Shown here piece after piece: positions 25,968-34,808 of a DNA stretch of 64,000 bases. Positions within the stretch are counted from its first letter, which is position 1. Each line of letters begins with the position of its first letter. The position numbers and the translations under genes are program-made. The notes below the pieces were generated by a model. The model saw only the letters and a program-made list of their open reading frames with translations. It had not been told where the DNA came from and searched no databases. Location: positions 1-64,000 of the forward strand of contig NZ_JAHREP010000006.1 of NCBI RefSeq assembly GCF_019084545.1, given 5' to 3'. This stretch comes from Marinobacterium ramblicola (lineage in GTDB: Bacteria; Pseudomonadota; Gammaproteobacteria; Pseudomonadales; Balneatricaceae).

Positions 25968-27133
25968 GGTTTAACTCGAGATACTGTCATGATCGCTACA
26001 TCATCCGGATTCATGCGTCCGGCCGGAATAATACTGTCAGAAATTGACTGAGGCGATAGATTTTTACTCATACACGCACGCAGAAGTGTACTTTCTTTCT
26101 CTTCCAACGTTCCCCCCTCAGCCACTTCCAGAATGCCATCGGAGAACAGAGTAAGCGAAAACTCGGGGTGCAACGCAATACGCCTTTCATCGAATACGGG
26201 CTGTTCAAAAAGGCCTATCGGCATGCCTCGCCCCTCCAGAAACGCAACATCACCCCCCTGCTGCAGAATCGGCATTGGGTGATGCCCACCAACAGCATAG
26301 GTCAACGTTGAATCCCGCGCATCGATCAGGCCGATAAACATCGTCAGATGCTTGCCCAGACCGGTCAGCAACAGCTCCCGGTTGACTCGATGCAGAGTCG
26401 CCATGGGGGACTGGATATCGAAGCTGGAACCGCGGTTATAGTTGCGTACCAGTCGGTAGGTCATGTTTTTCAGCAGCACCGTCACCAGTGCGGACGAAGC
26501 CCCGTGCCCGGAAACGTCTGCAAGGTAGAATATCGTTTGGTGTTCGTTGATGGCGATGGAATCGACGAAGTCACCACTGAGCAGCAAGCTCGGCTGCAAC
26601 ACGTACTCGAAGAGTATCTGATTAAGCTCACGCACCGGCGGCGGCAGCAGCTTTAGCTGTAACTGCTGCGCGGCATGCTGGTCGGCCTTGAGCTCATCCA
26701 GACTGCGCTCCAGGCTTTCACGCAGATAACGCGCTTCCTCAATCATTCTGACGCGGCTAAGCTGCCGCTCGATGGAGCTGACGAACAGCTGCGGGTGCTG
26801 GTGCAATTCGCCCAGGGAGAACACGTCATCGGCACCGTTGCGCAGTGCCACCACCATCTCTTCGGCCGTTCCCTCCGGCAACAGCACAACGGTGGGCATG
26901 GGACTGATGCTGGCGGCAATCTGATTCAAGTAGGCGATATCGCCGATAGAGCTGCGGTCCACTATCACCAGTGAAATGGCACGATGCTCCAGCAGTTGAT
27001 CAACATCATCGGCGCCGTGGGCAACGATGATGCGCAAATGCGTATTCTGGCACTGCTCACAGAGATCGAATACCAGATCGATCACGGCAGTTGAAGCCGA
27101 TACCATCAGTATCGCCTGCTCTCGATGACCCAT
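25964..27133 (-). CDS. receiver-like PP2C (SpoIIE-type) phosphatase
   Basis: A 389-residue protein. Residues 1-125 look like a degenerate receiver domain: an Asp in LVIVDRSS is present, but the acidic pair at the N-terminus and the usual C-terminal lysine are missing. A coiled-coil linker (about 125-165) leads to a PP2C phosphatase domain with SGDFVDS, YLADVSGHGASSA, GMPIGLF, FSDGILE and NPDDVAIM, so the metal-binding aspartates are kept. It presumably dephosphorylates the STAS protein encoded directly downstream. HsbR of Pseudomonas carries an additional kinase domain; none is seen here. Confidence 0.87.
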   Translation of the reverse strand: MGHREQAILMVSASTAVIDLVFDLCEQCQNTHLRIIVAHGADDVDQLLEHRAISLVIVDRSSIGDIAYLNQIAASISPMPTVVLLPEGTAEEMVVALRNGADDVFSLGELHQHPQLFVSSIERQLSRVRMIEEARYLRESLERSLDELKADQHAAQQLQLKLLPPPVRELNQILFEYVLQPSLLLSGDFVDSIAINEHQTIFYLADVSGHGASSALVTVLLKNMTYRLVRNYNRGSSFDIQSPMATLHRVNRELLLTGLGKHLTMFIGLIDARDSTLTYAVGGHHPMPILQQGGDVAFLEGRGMPIGLFEQPVFDERRIALHPEFSLTLFSDGILEVAEGGTLEEKESTLLRACMSKNLSPQSISDSIIPAGRMNPDDVAIMTVSRVKP

Positions 27134-27206
27134 TAATCAGTCGCTCGATTTAGCTGACATAGTGGATTTCAAGGTATCGGCTCAGCCCGCGCCTTGCAAC
27201 CTGATA

Positions 27207-27914
27207 TCAGAAGTCGTTGTCGTATTTGACCTGAACTTCACCATCATTGACCAGATACTCCCGACGCTGCAGATAGGCATCCCGTATGAATATGTACTTA
27301 TCGCCGGAGATGATCTGCTCCGCTCGAAGCAGATTGGCACGAACATTGATCATCCTCAGACCGTACAGCGAATTACGCGTCGGTACATGGTCCACGTCGC
27401 CCACCGGATCCAGGGCAAAATCAGGCACCAGACCGATGCCATCACGCACCGAACTCGGCCCAAACAGCGGCAGTACCAGATAGGGACCGGATCCAACGCC
27501 CCAACTTCCCAGCGTCTGGCCGAAATCCTCATGCTGCTCCTCAAGCCCCATCGGGGTGGCAACGTCGATAAACCCGGCCAAACCAAAGGTTGAGTTGAAC
27601 ACGACACGCGATACGCTGGTCAATGCGTCGTTAATCTTGCCCTGAAGAAGATTATTCACAGCTGAACGGATATCGCCAAGGTTACTAAAAAAGTTACTTA
27701 CGCCACGCTCGGCGATGTCCGGCATCACATAACGATATCCCTGCGCGAGCGGCTTCAGGGCGAAGCGGTCCACCTGCTCGTTGAAGCTGAACACAGCGCG
27801 ATTAAGACCCTCCAATGGGTCGTTCTGCTCAGTTGTTTCAGCGTTTACCGGTGCCGCCAGCAGTAGAGCCATCACAGTGCATACGGTTCCCTGACGCAGT
27901 GTTTTGACCAGCAT
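27207..27914 (-). CDS. mlaA: MlaA (VacJ) family outer-membrane lipid-asymmetry protein
   Basis: A 235-residue protein of the MlaA family, which removes phospholipids from the outer leaflet of the outer membrane and hands them to MlaC. DPLEGLNRAVFSFNEQVDRF, NFFSNLGDIRSAVNNLLQGK, FGQTLGSWGVGSGPYLVLPLFGPSS and DPVGDVDHVPTRNSLYGLR-like segments are all present. The ATG at 27914 is chosen for its AAGGAA site. The signal peptide ends VNA-E with no lipobox cysteine, so the protein seems to be cleaved by signal peptidase I rather than lipidated. It is a single-gene unit; no mlaBCDEF genes are here. Confidence 0.9.
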   Translation of the reverse strand: MLVKTLRQGTVCTVMALLLAAPVNAETTEQNDPLEGLNRAVFSFNEQVDRFALKPLAQGYRYVMPDIAERGVSNFFSNLGDIRSAVNNLLQGKINDALTSVSRVVFNSTFGLAGFIDVATPMGLEEQHEDFGQTLGSWGVGSGPYLVLPLFGPSSVRDGIGLVPDFALDPVGDVDHVPTRNSLYGLRMINVRANLLRAEQIISGDKYIFIRDAYLQRREYLVNDGEVQVKYDNDF

Positions 27915-28131
27915 TACAATTCCTTTTTTCCAAAAATCGAATTCTGCGCATTCTACCCTTGTTACACCTGCTATAAAAAGGCACGGAGACAATTTTTATC
28001 CGCGATCGTTCCCTGTAGATACAGATAGATAGCCCCGTGCTTCCCTTTTCCCTAACGCGCACTAGACTCAAATCAGAGACTTTAATAAAGGAATTCATCC
28101 ACTTGCTGGATGAACTGTCCCAGGAGAGCCT

Positions 28132-28512
28132 ATGGCCCGGGTACTGATCGTGGACGATGAGCCGAATATCCTGTTGTCGCTTGAGTTTCTGATGCAGCAG
28201 GCGGGGCTGGAAGTGGACACCGCCGACACCGGAGAGAGCGCGCTAGCCAAGGTCGCTGCCAGCCCTCCCGACCTGTTGCTGCTCGATATCAGCCTGCCCG
28301 GCATCAGTGGATTCGATGTATTGGAGCGACTGCGTGAGCAGCCCGCCACACGGGCGCTGCCTGTGGTGATGCTCACCGCCCATGGCCGCGAGGTGGAGAA
28401 GGAGAAAGGGATCGCACTGGGCGCCGACGACTATATCACCAAGCCCTTCTCAACCCAGGAGTTGGTTGCACGCATTCAAGCCCTGCTGGGTAACAGTAGC
28501 CGGATGGAGTAA
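28132..28512 (+). CDS. single-domain response regulator (CheY-like)
   Basis: A 126-residue receiver domain with DDEP at residues 8-11, the phospho-acceptor Asp in LLLLDISLPG (about residue 53), Thr in MLTAHG and Lys in YITKPFS (about 105). All key residues are intact and there is no output domain. AGGAGAG precedes the ATG. It is the first gene of a plus-strand operon ending in a symporter-histidine kinase, its most likely phosphodonor. Confidence 0.92.
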   Translation: MARVLIVDDEPNILLSLEFLMQQAGLEVDTADTGESALAKVAASPPDLLLLDISLPGISGFDVLERLREQPATRALPVVMLTAHGREVEKEKGIALGADDYITKPFSTQELVARIQALLGNSSRME

Positions 28513-28516
28513 TCGT

Positions 28517-30559
28517 ATGCCGCCTCGTCAGCGCCTGCTTGGGCTTTGGCTGTTGCTGACCGGTATTTTGCTGTTTTCCGGTATCGGACTGCTACTCTGG
28601 CTGGATTCCACACTCACGCTCGACACCACAGAGCGCGCCGCTGTCTGGTTACTCTGCCTGCTGCCCGGTGTATTGGTGCTGGTGCTAGGGGCACTGCTTG
28701 AGAAGCGTCTGTTTCGCCCATTGCGGCAGTTCCAGGTGCTGCTGGCCCGGCTAGTTGCTGCCCCTGACGCCCAGTCGGATTTCCCTCTCGATGGCTGGCT
28801 TGCCCCCCTGCAACCCGATCTGGACCAGATACGCGAAGGGTGGCGAGGCGATCGCGAACGCGTCCTCGTAGCCCGCAACGAAGGCGCTGCACACGCCGCT
28901 TATATTCAGCAGGAGCTGGAGATCCTGCTTCAGGTATTGGATCTTCCGATACTGATCTGTGATGAACATCAACGTCTGCTGCTGTTTAACCCGGCCGCCC
29001 GCACCCTGTTCCACGATCAACCGGCACTTGGACTTGGCCGTCAGGTAAGCCAACTCCTGCCGCACGCCAGTCTGGGCGATGCGCTACGTCAACTGCCGGC
29101 CGATGGCAGCCCGCGCCAACTGCTGCTGCCGGGCGAGGCGCGCTGGCTCAGATGCGAATTACGAAAACTTGATGCGCAGCATGGCGGCGCCTTGATCGTC
29201 TTACACGACACAACCCATGAACTCGAGGCCGGTCAGCGCTGGCGGCGTGCACTGGCTGAGCTCCTGCCCAGGCTGCGCGGCCATACCGGCTCGATGCGCA
29301 GTGCAGTGGAGGCGCTTCTGCAGGCGGAAGACAAGCTCGAGCTCAAACGCCGACTGGTTCAGGCGATCAACCAGGAGAGCCAGATGCTCACCGAGCGGGT
29401 CAGCGAGCTGACCCGGCTGGTCGAGTCTCAGCAGCTGAGTCAGTCCTCGCTGGAGGACACCTGGTCCAACGACCTGTTCCGCGCCCTGCAGGAACGCCTG
29501 ACGGCACAGTCGATTACGCTTACCGCTATCGGAATTCCTGTGTGGATTCGTGTCGATGGTCCGGCGCTGCTGGCCATGCTGGAGGTGATGATTACACACC
29601 TGTGTGCGACGCTTAAAACACCCAGCCTGGACGTGGAGGTGTTGCTGGGCAACCATCGCGTCTACCTGGACCTGATCTGGAGCGGATCGCCGCTGAGCGA
29701 GCAGTTATTGAGCCGGTGGCGTGACCTCCCCCTGTTCGATGACGAACTCTCGCCCAAAATTTCGGATGTACTCAACCAGCACGACGCCGATCTCTGGTCG
29801 CTGATACGCAAATCGGAGGCGCGTGCCTGCCTGCGACTGCCGGTGCCGTCTTCGTTGCGCGGCGCACTACCCAGAGCGGCAGACACCAGCCAGGAGCGAC
29901 CGGAGTTCCATGACTTCAGTATCGCCGAACTGCCTCCCCCGGACAGCGTACAGTCCCATACACCGCTCACCCGGTTGGAGATGATCGTATTCGATACCGA
30001 AACCACCGGCCTGAACCTGCGCGGCGGAGACCGCATCATCAGTATCGCCGCATGCCGGATCATCAATGGCCGCCTGCTGGCCCAGGACAGCTTCGATCAG
30101 CTGGTCAATCCTCAACGTGACATTCCCGCCGCCAGCACCCTTATCCACGGCCTGTGCAACGACGATGTGGCGAGTGCACCGCCGATCGACATTATCCTGC
30201 CAAGATTCCGCCACTATGTCGGCTCCGGCGTGCTGGTCGCACACAATGCCGCTTTCGATCTACTCGCGGTGCGTCTGGCCGGTGACGAGTGCGGCGTCAG
30301 TTTCGATATGCCGGTGCTGGATACCCTGCTGCTCTCACGCGCGCTGGACCCAACGCTTGAAGGCCACGGATTGGATGTACTGGCTGAGCGATTTCAACTT
30401 ATATTCCCGCCCGGCACCCGACATACGGCACTTGGCGACGCGCGGGTCACCGCCGAGCTGCTGCTAGCCCTGTTACCAAGACTGAACGCACGTGGAGTCC
30501 ATACCCTGGAAGACGCTCTGGCACTGCAGATGAGGGTAGAACTGGAGAGCAAGAGATGA
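28517..30559 (+). CDS. membrane sensor-like protein fused to a DEDDh 3'-5' exonuclease
   Basis: A 680-residue protein. Two membrane helices (about 8-30 and 40-62) enclose a very short loop. A HAMP-like linker, a PAS-like segment (LDLPILICDEHQRLLLFNPAA, about 140-165) and a helical region resembling a histidine-kinase dimerisation domain follow, and then a DnaQ-type exonuclease at about 488-660. The exonuclease has all catalytic motifs: DTETTGL, HNAAFD and HTALGDA. No kinase ATP-binding domain is present. ATG 28517 is the first start after the response-regulator stop. The stop overlaps the next gene (ATGA). Such fusions are annotated as DNA polymerase III epsilon-like; the role is unknown. Confidence 0.85.
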   Translation: MPPRQRLLGLWLLLTGILLFSGIGLLLWLDSTLTLDTTERAAVWLLCLLPGVLVLVLGALLEKRLFRPLRQFQVLLARLVAAPDAQSDFPLDGWLAPLQPDLDQIREGWRGDRERVLVARNEGAAHAAYIQQELEILLQVLDLPILICDEHQRLLLFNPAARTLFHDQPALGLGRQVSQLLPHASLGDALRQLPADGSPRQLLLPGEARWLRCELRKLDAQHGGALIVLHDTTHELEAGQRWRRALAELLPRLRGHTGSMRSAVEALLQAEDKLELKRRLVQAINQESQMLTERVSELTRLVESQQLSQSSLEDTWSNDLFRALQERLTAQSITLTAIGIPVWIRVDGPALLAMLEVMITHLCATLKTPSLDVEVLLGNHRVYLDLIWSGSPLSEQLLSRWRDLPLFDDELSPKISDVLNQHDADLWSLIRKSEARACLRLPVPSSLRGALPRAADTSQERPEFHDFSIAELPPPDSVQSHTPLTRLEMIVFDTETTGLNLRGGDRIISIAACRIINGRLLAQDSFDQLVNPQRDIPAASTLIHGLCNDDVASAPPIDIILPRFRHYVGSGVLVAHNAAFDLLAVRLAGDECGVSFDMPVLDTLLLSRALDPTLEGHGLDVLAERFQLIFPPGTRHTALGDARVTAELLLALLPRLNARGVHTLEDALALQMRVELESKR

Positions 30560-30750
30560 GATCACCGGAACAGAGCCGCCTGTTAGCCCTGACGATACTC
30601 GGACTGGTGCTGTTTTCACCGCCGCTACTGCTACTGTTCGACCAACCCGGCATCGCCGACTTCTCTACCCTGTCGGGCATCATATTCCTGATCTGGGCAC
30701 TGTTGATCCTCGGCGCCGCGCTGATCCTGGAGCGCCACCATGAGGAGTAG
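30556..30750 (+). CDS. small two-helix membrane protein
   Basis: A 64-residue protein with two hydrophobic helices (about 9-28 and 40-58) and charged termini ending ERHHEE. It overlaps the exonuclease gene by four bases and the symporter-kinase gene by eleven. Small two-helix proteins (DUF4212, YjcH) commonly precede solute:sodium symporters, and this one is in that position, but I do not recognise its family. Confidence 0.75.
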   Translation: MRSPEQSRLLALTILGLVLFSPPLLLLFDQPGIADFSTLSGIIFLIWALLILGAALILERHHEE

Positions 30751-33517
30751 CGCCACCGTCCTGTTCGTTGCGTTCAGCTACCTGGCGCTGCTGTTCGTCA
30801 TCGCCGCCTGGGGCGACCGGCGCGCGGAGCAGCGCCGGTCGCTGGTCAACTCGCCGACCATCTATTCATTGTCGATCGCTGTCTACTGCACCGCCTGGAC
30901 CTTCTACGGCAGTGTCGGCCGCGCCGCCACCACCGGTCCCAGTTTCCTGCTGATCTATCTGGGCCCGACCCTGGCGATGCTGTGCGGCTGGATGCTGATT
31001 CGGAAGATGATCCGCATTGCCCGGGCGCAGCGCATCACCTCGATCGCCGACTTCATCAGCGCCCGCTACGGCAAGAGCGGCGCGATCGGCGCGCTGGTGG
31101 CGCTGATCGCCATCATTGCGATCATGCCCTATATCGCCCTGCAGCTTAAGGCGATTACGGTCAGTTATGCGATCCTGACTCAATACCCCGACCAGAGCCA
31201 ACCCCAGCTCTCGCTCAGCGGCTTTATGGAGGACAAGGCGTTTTGGGTCGCGCTGGTGCTGTCGGTGTTCATCATCCTGTTCGGCACCCGGCACCTGGAC
31301 GCCAGTGAGCGCCATGAGGGGATGGTGACGGCGATCGCCTTCGAATCGATCATCAAACTCTGCGCCTTTCTGACGGTAGGCGGTTTCGCCACGTTCATCC
31401 TCTACGACGGCCCTACGGATCTGATCACCCAGGCATCCCTGCTCATACCCGACATCAGTCATCGCTTTGGCCTGGATCAGGTACCGGGCGGCGCTCTGGG
31501 CTGGTTTGGCACACTGATACTGGCAATGTTGGCGTTCATCACCCTACCCCGGCAGTTCCAGGTATTGGTGGTAGAGAACGTCAACGAACAGCATCTGCGC
31601 CGCGCCACCTGGCTATTCCCGCTCTACCTGCTGCTGATCAACCTGTTTGTGATCCCAATCGCCCTGGCCGGATTGATGGGGGGCGCCGCCACCGGTGAGC
31701 CGGACAACTTCGTACTGACACTGCCGCTTGCCTCGGGGCTCCACTGGTTGCCCCTACTGGTGTTCATCGGCGGCCTGTCGGCCGCCACCAGCATGATGAT
31801 CGTCGAGACCATTGCCTTGTCGACCATGGTCAGCAACCAGCTGGTGATGCCGCTGCTGATCCGCCTGCCCAGCCTGCACCTGGATAGACGCCACGATCTG
31901 TCGGGCTGGCTGCTCGGCATCCGCCGTATCGCGATCATCCTGATCCTGATCCTCGGCTACCTCTATCACGCGCTAATTGGCGAAGCCTACAGCCTGGTCA
32001 CCATCGGCCTGGTCTCCTTTGCCGCCGCCGCTCAATTCGCACCTTCACTGCTGCTTGGTCTGTATTGGAAGGGAGCCTGCCGCACGGGCGCCGCCGCCGG
32101 CATGATCGCGGGCATTCTGGCCTGGGGCTGGACGCTGTTGATCCCCGGTTTTGCGCAGTCCGGCTGGCTGGATACCGGCTTTATCGACAACGGCCCCTTC
32201 GGCCTCAGTTGGCTACGCCCCTATGCCCTGTTCGGACTGGAGGGTTGGGATATCTACACCCACGCCCTGTTCTGGAGCCTGCTGGTGAACCTGGGATTGC
32301 TGGTCGGCCTGTCCCTGTTCAGCCGGCAAAATGGCCTGGAACAAACCCAGGCGGCGCTGTTCACCAACGCGCTGAGGCCGGAAGCGGCCCAGGCCGCCAT
32401 CTGGCAAGGTCATGCCAGCCGATATGAACTGTTCATGCTGCTGAGCCGCTATCTGGGCGATAGCGCCAGCCGCCGCCTGCTGGGCCATACCCGGCCGCAA
32501 CCGGACGATGAGACACCAGCCACACCGGAGATGATCGCGGCGGCCGAACATGGACTGACCGGCGCCCTGGGCAGTGCCACCGCACGCATCCTGATCAACT
32601 CGGTGGTGCGCGGCGAGGCGCTGGAGATCTCCTCCATTCTGAGCATTCTCGACACCACCTCCCAGGCGCTGGAATACAACCGCCGGTTGGAACAGAAGTC
32701 GTCCGAACTGGCGCGCATCGGCGAGGAGCTGCGCAGCGCCAACGAGCGACTGCGCGAGCTGGACCGGCTCAAGGATGAGTTTGTCGCCATGGTCAGTCAT
32801 GAACTGCGCACGCCGCTGACCTCGATCCGCGCCTTTGCCGAAATACTGCGCGACTCCGGCCAGATTCCAGACGAAAAGCGTGCCCATTTCATCGACATCA
32901 TCGTACGTGAGAGCGAGCGCCTGTCGCGACTGATCGAAGAGGTCCTGGATATGGCCCGGCTCGAGTCGGGACGGATGACGCTCAAGCCCACACGCTGCGA
33001 CTTCAACGAACTGGTACACCGCTCGGTGGACACTGTTACCCGCCTCAACGAGGAGCGCGGTGTGGAGCTGGAACTCAAGCTACCCAAAAACCCCAGCTGG
33101 ATCGTGGCCGACGCCGACCGCTTGCAACAGGTGCTGATCAATCTGCTCGGCAACGCCAACAAGTTCGCCGACGAGCATAATCCGCGCGTAGTGCTGACAC
33201 TGACCCCCTTCAAGCGCTCCTATCGACTGACCGTCGAAGATAACGGCCCCGGTATTGCCGAGGCGGAGCGGGAGAAGGTGTTCGAAAAGTTCCACCAGAT
33301 CGAGCAGGCGCAAGAGCAGCAGCTGCACCGCACGCCGGCCAGCCGCCCTCGTGGTACCGGCCTGGGCCTGCCGATCAGCCGCGGCATCATCAATCAACTG
33401 GGTGGCAGGCTATGGGCCGATCATGGCGAACAGTGGGGAGGGGCCTGTTTCGTCGTGGAGCTGCCGCAGGCCCCCGAGCTGGTCCAGAGCGAAAGCCTCA
33501 AAAGCCGGGTCGAATAG
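30740..33517 (+). CDS. sodium:solute symporter-histidine kinase (CrbS/MxtR-like)
   Basis: A 925-residue sensor kinase. Residues 1-520 are a sodium:solute symporter with about 13 helices. A cytoplasmic linker with a coiled coil (about 640-675) leads to a HisKA domain with the phosphorylated His in MVSHELRTPLTSIRAF (about 687), the N box NLLGNANKFAD, and G boxes DNGPGIAE and GTGLGLPIS. CrbS of Vibrio and MxtR of Pseudomonas have this architecture and control acetate use. Here the neighbours are a CheY-like regulator, the exonuclease fusion and a DUF294 protein; no LuxR-type CrbR gene is in the window. Confidence 0.9.
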   Translation: MRSSATVLFVAFSYLALLFVIAAWGDRRAEQRRSLVNSPTIYSLSIAVYCTAWTFYGSVGRAATTGPSFLLIYLGPTLAMLCGWMLIRKMIRIARAQRITSIADFISARYGKSGAIGALVALIAIIAIMPYIALQLKAITVSYAILTQYPDQSQPQLSLSGFMEDKAFWVALVLSVFIILFGTRHLDASERHEGMVTAIAFESIIKLCAFLTVGGFATFILYDGPTDLITQASLLIPDISHRFGLDQVPGGALGWFGTLILAMLAFITLPRQFQVLVVENVNEQHLRRATWLFPLYLLLINLFVIPIALAGLMGGAATGEPDNFVLTLPLASGLHWLPLLVFIGGLSAATSMMIVETIALSTMVSNQLVMPLLIRLPSLHLDRRHDLSGWLLGIRRIAIILILILGYLYHALIGEAYSLVTIGLVSFAAAAQFAPSLLLGLYWKGACRTGAAAGMIAGILAWGWTLLIPGFAQSGWLDTGFIDNGPFGLSWLRPYALFGLEGWDIYTHALFWSLLVNLGLLVGLSLFSRQNGLEQTQAALFTNALRPEAAQAAIWQGHASRYELFMLLSRYLGDSASRRLLGHTRPQPDDETPATPEMIAAAEHGLTGALGSATARILINSVVRGEALEISSILSILDTTSQALEYNRRLEQKSSELARIGEELRSANERLRELDRLKDEFVAMVSHELRTPLTSIRAFAEILRDSGQIPDEKRAHFIDIIVRESERLSRLIEEVLDMARLESGRMTLKPTRCDFNELVHRSVDTVTRLNEERGVELELKLPKNPSWIVADADRLQQVLINLLGNANKFADEHNPRVVLTLTPFKRSYRLTVEDNGPGIAEAEREKVFEKFHQIEQAQEQQLHRTPASRPRGTGLGLPISRGIINQLGGRLWADHGEQWGGACFVVELPQAPELVQSESLKSRVE

Positions 33518-33526
33518 CAACGGCCA

Positions 33527-34642
33527 TCAAAGACTCTGCTGAGCCAGGCGCTGTAGCTGACGAATCTGCTTCAGATCCTGCTGCAACTCTCGCAGTTGCG
33601 GGTCGGCTAGCCGACGCAGATCGATCCAGTTATCCGGCTGGCCGCCCTGGCGCCAGTTACTCATCTGCGCATCCAGCAGCAGGCGCACCAGATGCTCCGC
33701 CGCCTGACAGACACTCCGCCCCTGACCCGGCGACAGGATCTCCGCCTGCTCCAGCCAGATGGCGCGCGCGCGGGTGCCAACCTCCCGGCAACCGTGGCGC
33801 AGCGCCAGCAGGCGCAGCGCGCCGGTCAACGGCAACAGGCCCTGCCGCTTCAGATTGACCGCATCGGGGTGCGGAGCCTCGCGTCCATCGCCATGCAGCC
33901 GATCAAAGCGATCCAGAGCGACCGGGGATTCATCGATCAGCGCCGCCATCTCATGCAGAAACAGACCGGCCGTGGGCACCTGCTCCAGAATAGCATCACG
34001 CAGTTGGTCGGCCAGCGTCTCGTCTCCATACACCGGTGCGAAATCGAACAGAATATTGCACTGCTGCACGACCTTGACCCGTCGCGTCGCCATCCACAAC
34101 CGCATCTGCTCACGCCAGGCATCTATCGGTTTACGCCAGAGCGGCATCGACGCCATGACATGCCCCTTGCAGTAGGGTATCCCCGCTTCGTCCAGCAGTG
34201 CAGTGAACTGGCTGGCCAGGGTCCTGAACCAACCGTCGACCTCATTGTGGCGCTCATCGGGATAGTTTTCGAGGATCAGCGCATTGTCCTGGTCCGGGTG
34301 CAACAGGCTCTCATGGCGCCCACTGGAGCCCATCGCCAGCACACAGAAATCCACTGGCGGCGAGCCCCATCCGGTAGCACGCATCTGCTCTATGGAGCGT
34401 TCGATGGCGACGCGATAGAGCAGATCGTTATGGTCGCTGATCAACTCCGAGATCAGCCAGGCGGGCAGCTCGAGCTGCTGCAGCGCTTCGACCAGCTGCG
34501 GTTGCCAGGCCTTGGCCTCGGCCAGGCTGGTATCAGGCCCCAGGCGTTCAAGCGCCCTTTCCAGCGGCGAAAGCAAATGGGGTGGCAACCGCAACGCCAG
34601 GCCGCGTTGTGCACCAAATAGATTGCGCCAGACCGACCGCAC
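33527..34642 (-). CDS. DUF294 putative nucleotidyltransferase (GlnD-like)
   Basis: A 371-residue cytoplasmic protein. FCVLAMGSSGRHESLLHPDQDNALI (split here: GSSGRHE near 100, DQDNALI near 113) is the nucleotidyltransferase motif G-S-x-G-R-x-E...D-x-D of the GlnD-like DUF294 family. The C-terminal half (about 200-365) is the DUF294 substrate-binding-like domain. It lacks the CBS and cNMP-binding domains of longer relatives. It is convergent with the symporter-kinase gene, with nine bases between stops, an association seen around CrbS-type systems. The nucleotidylated target is unknown. Confidence 0.85.
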   Translation of the reverse strand: MRSVWRNLFGAQRGLALRLPPHLLSPLERALERLGPDTSLAEAKAWQPQLVEALQQLELPAWLISELISDHNDLLYRVAIERSIEQMRATGWGSPPVDFCVLAMGSSGRHESLLHPDQDNALILENYPDERHNEVDGWFRTLASQFTALLDEAGIPYCKGHVMASMPLWRKPIDAWREQMRLWMATRRVKVVQQCNILFDFAPVYGDETLADQLRDAILEQVPTAGLFLHEMAALIDESPVALDRFDRLHGDGREAPHPDAVNLKRQGLLPLTGALRLLALRHGCREVGTRARAIWLEQAEILSPGQGRSVCQAAEHLVRLLLDAQMSNWRQGGQPDNWIDLRRLADPQLRELQQDLKQIRQLQRLAQQSL

Positions 34643-34755
34643 CCGAACCTCCCTGCCGTTTTACTCTCAGCATAGAGGGCGTTCGGGGTTTTACCAGTCA
34701 GCCGCTCCTGCGCATCCCTGCGCCCGCGGCATACCGTACCTCCTGTACATAAACG

Positions 34756-34783
34756 CAACACCCCGGCCGGGGCCGGGGTGTTG
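34756..34783 (-). terminator. GC-rich hairpin downstream of htpG
   Basis: Thirteen-base perfect inverted repeat CAACACCCCGGCC / GGCCGGGGTGTTG around GG. On the minus strand only a short GCGTTTAT follows, so it may be a terminator with a weak U tract or a 3'-protecting hairpin for htpG. Confidence 0.6.
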
Positions 34784-34808
34784 TTGGTGGTGTCGTTACC
34801 GAGGGCTA

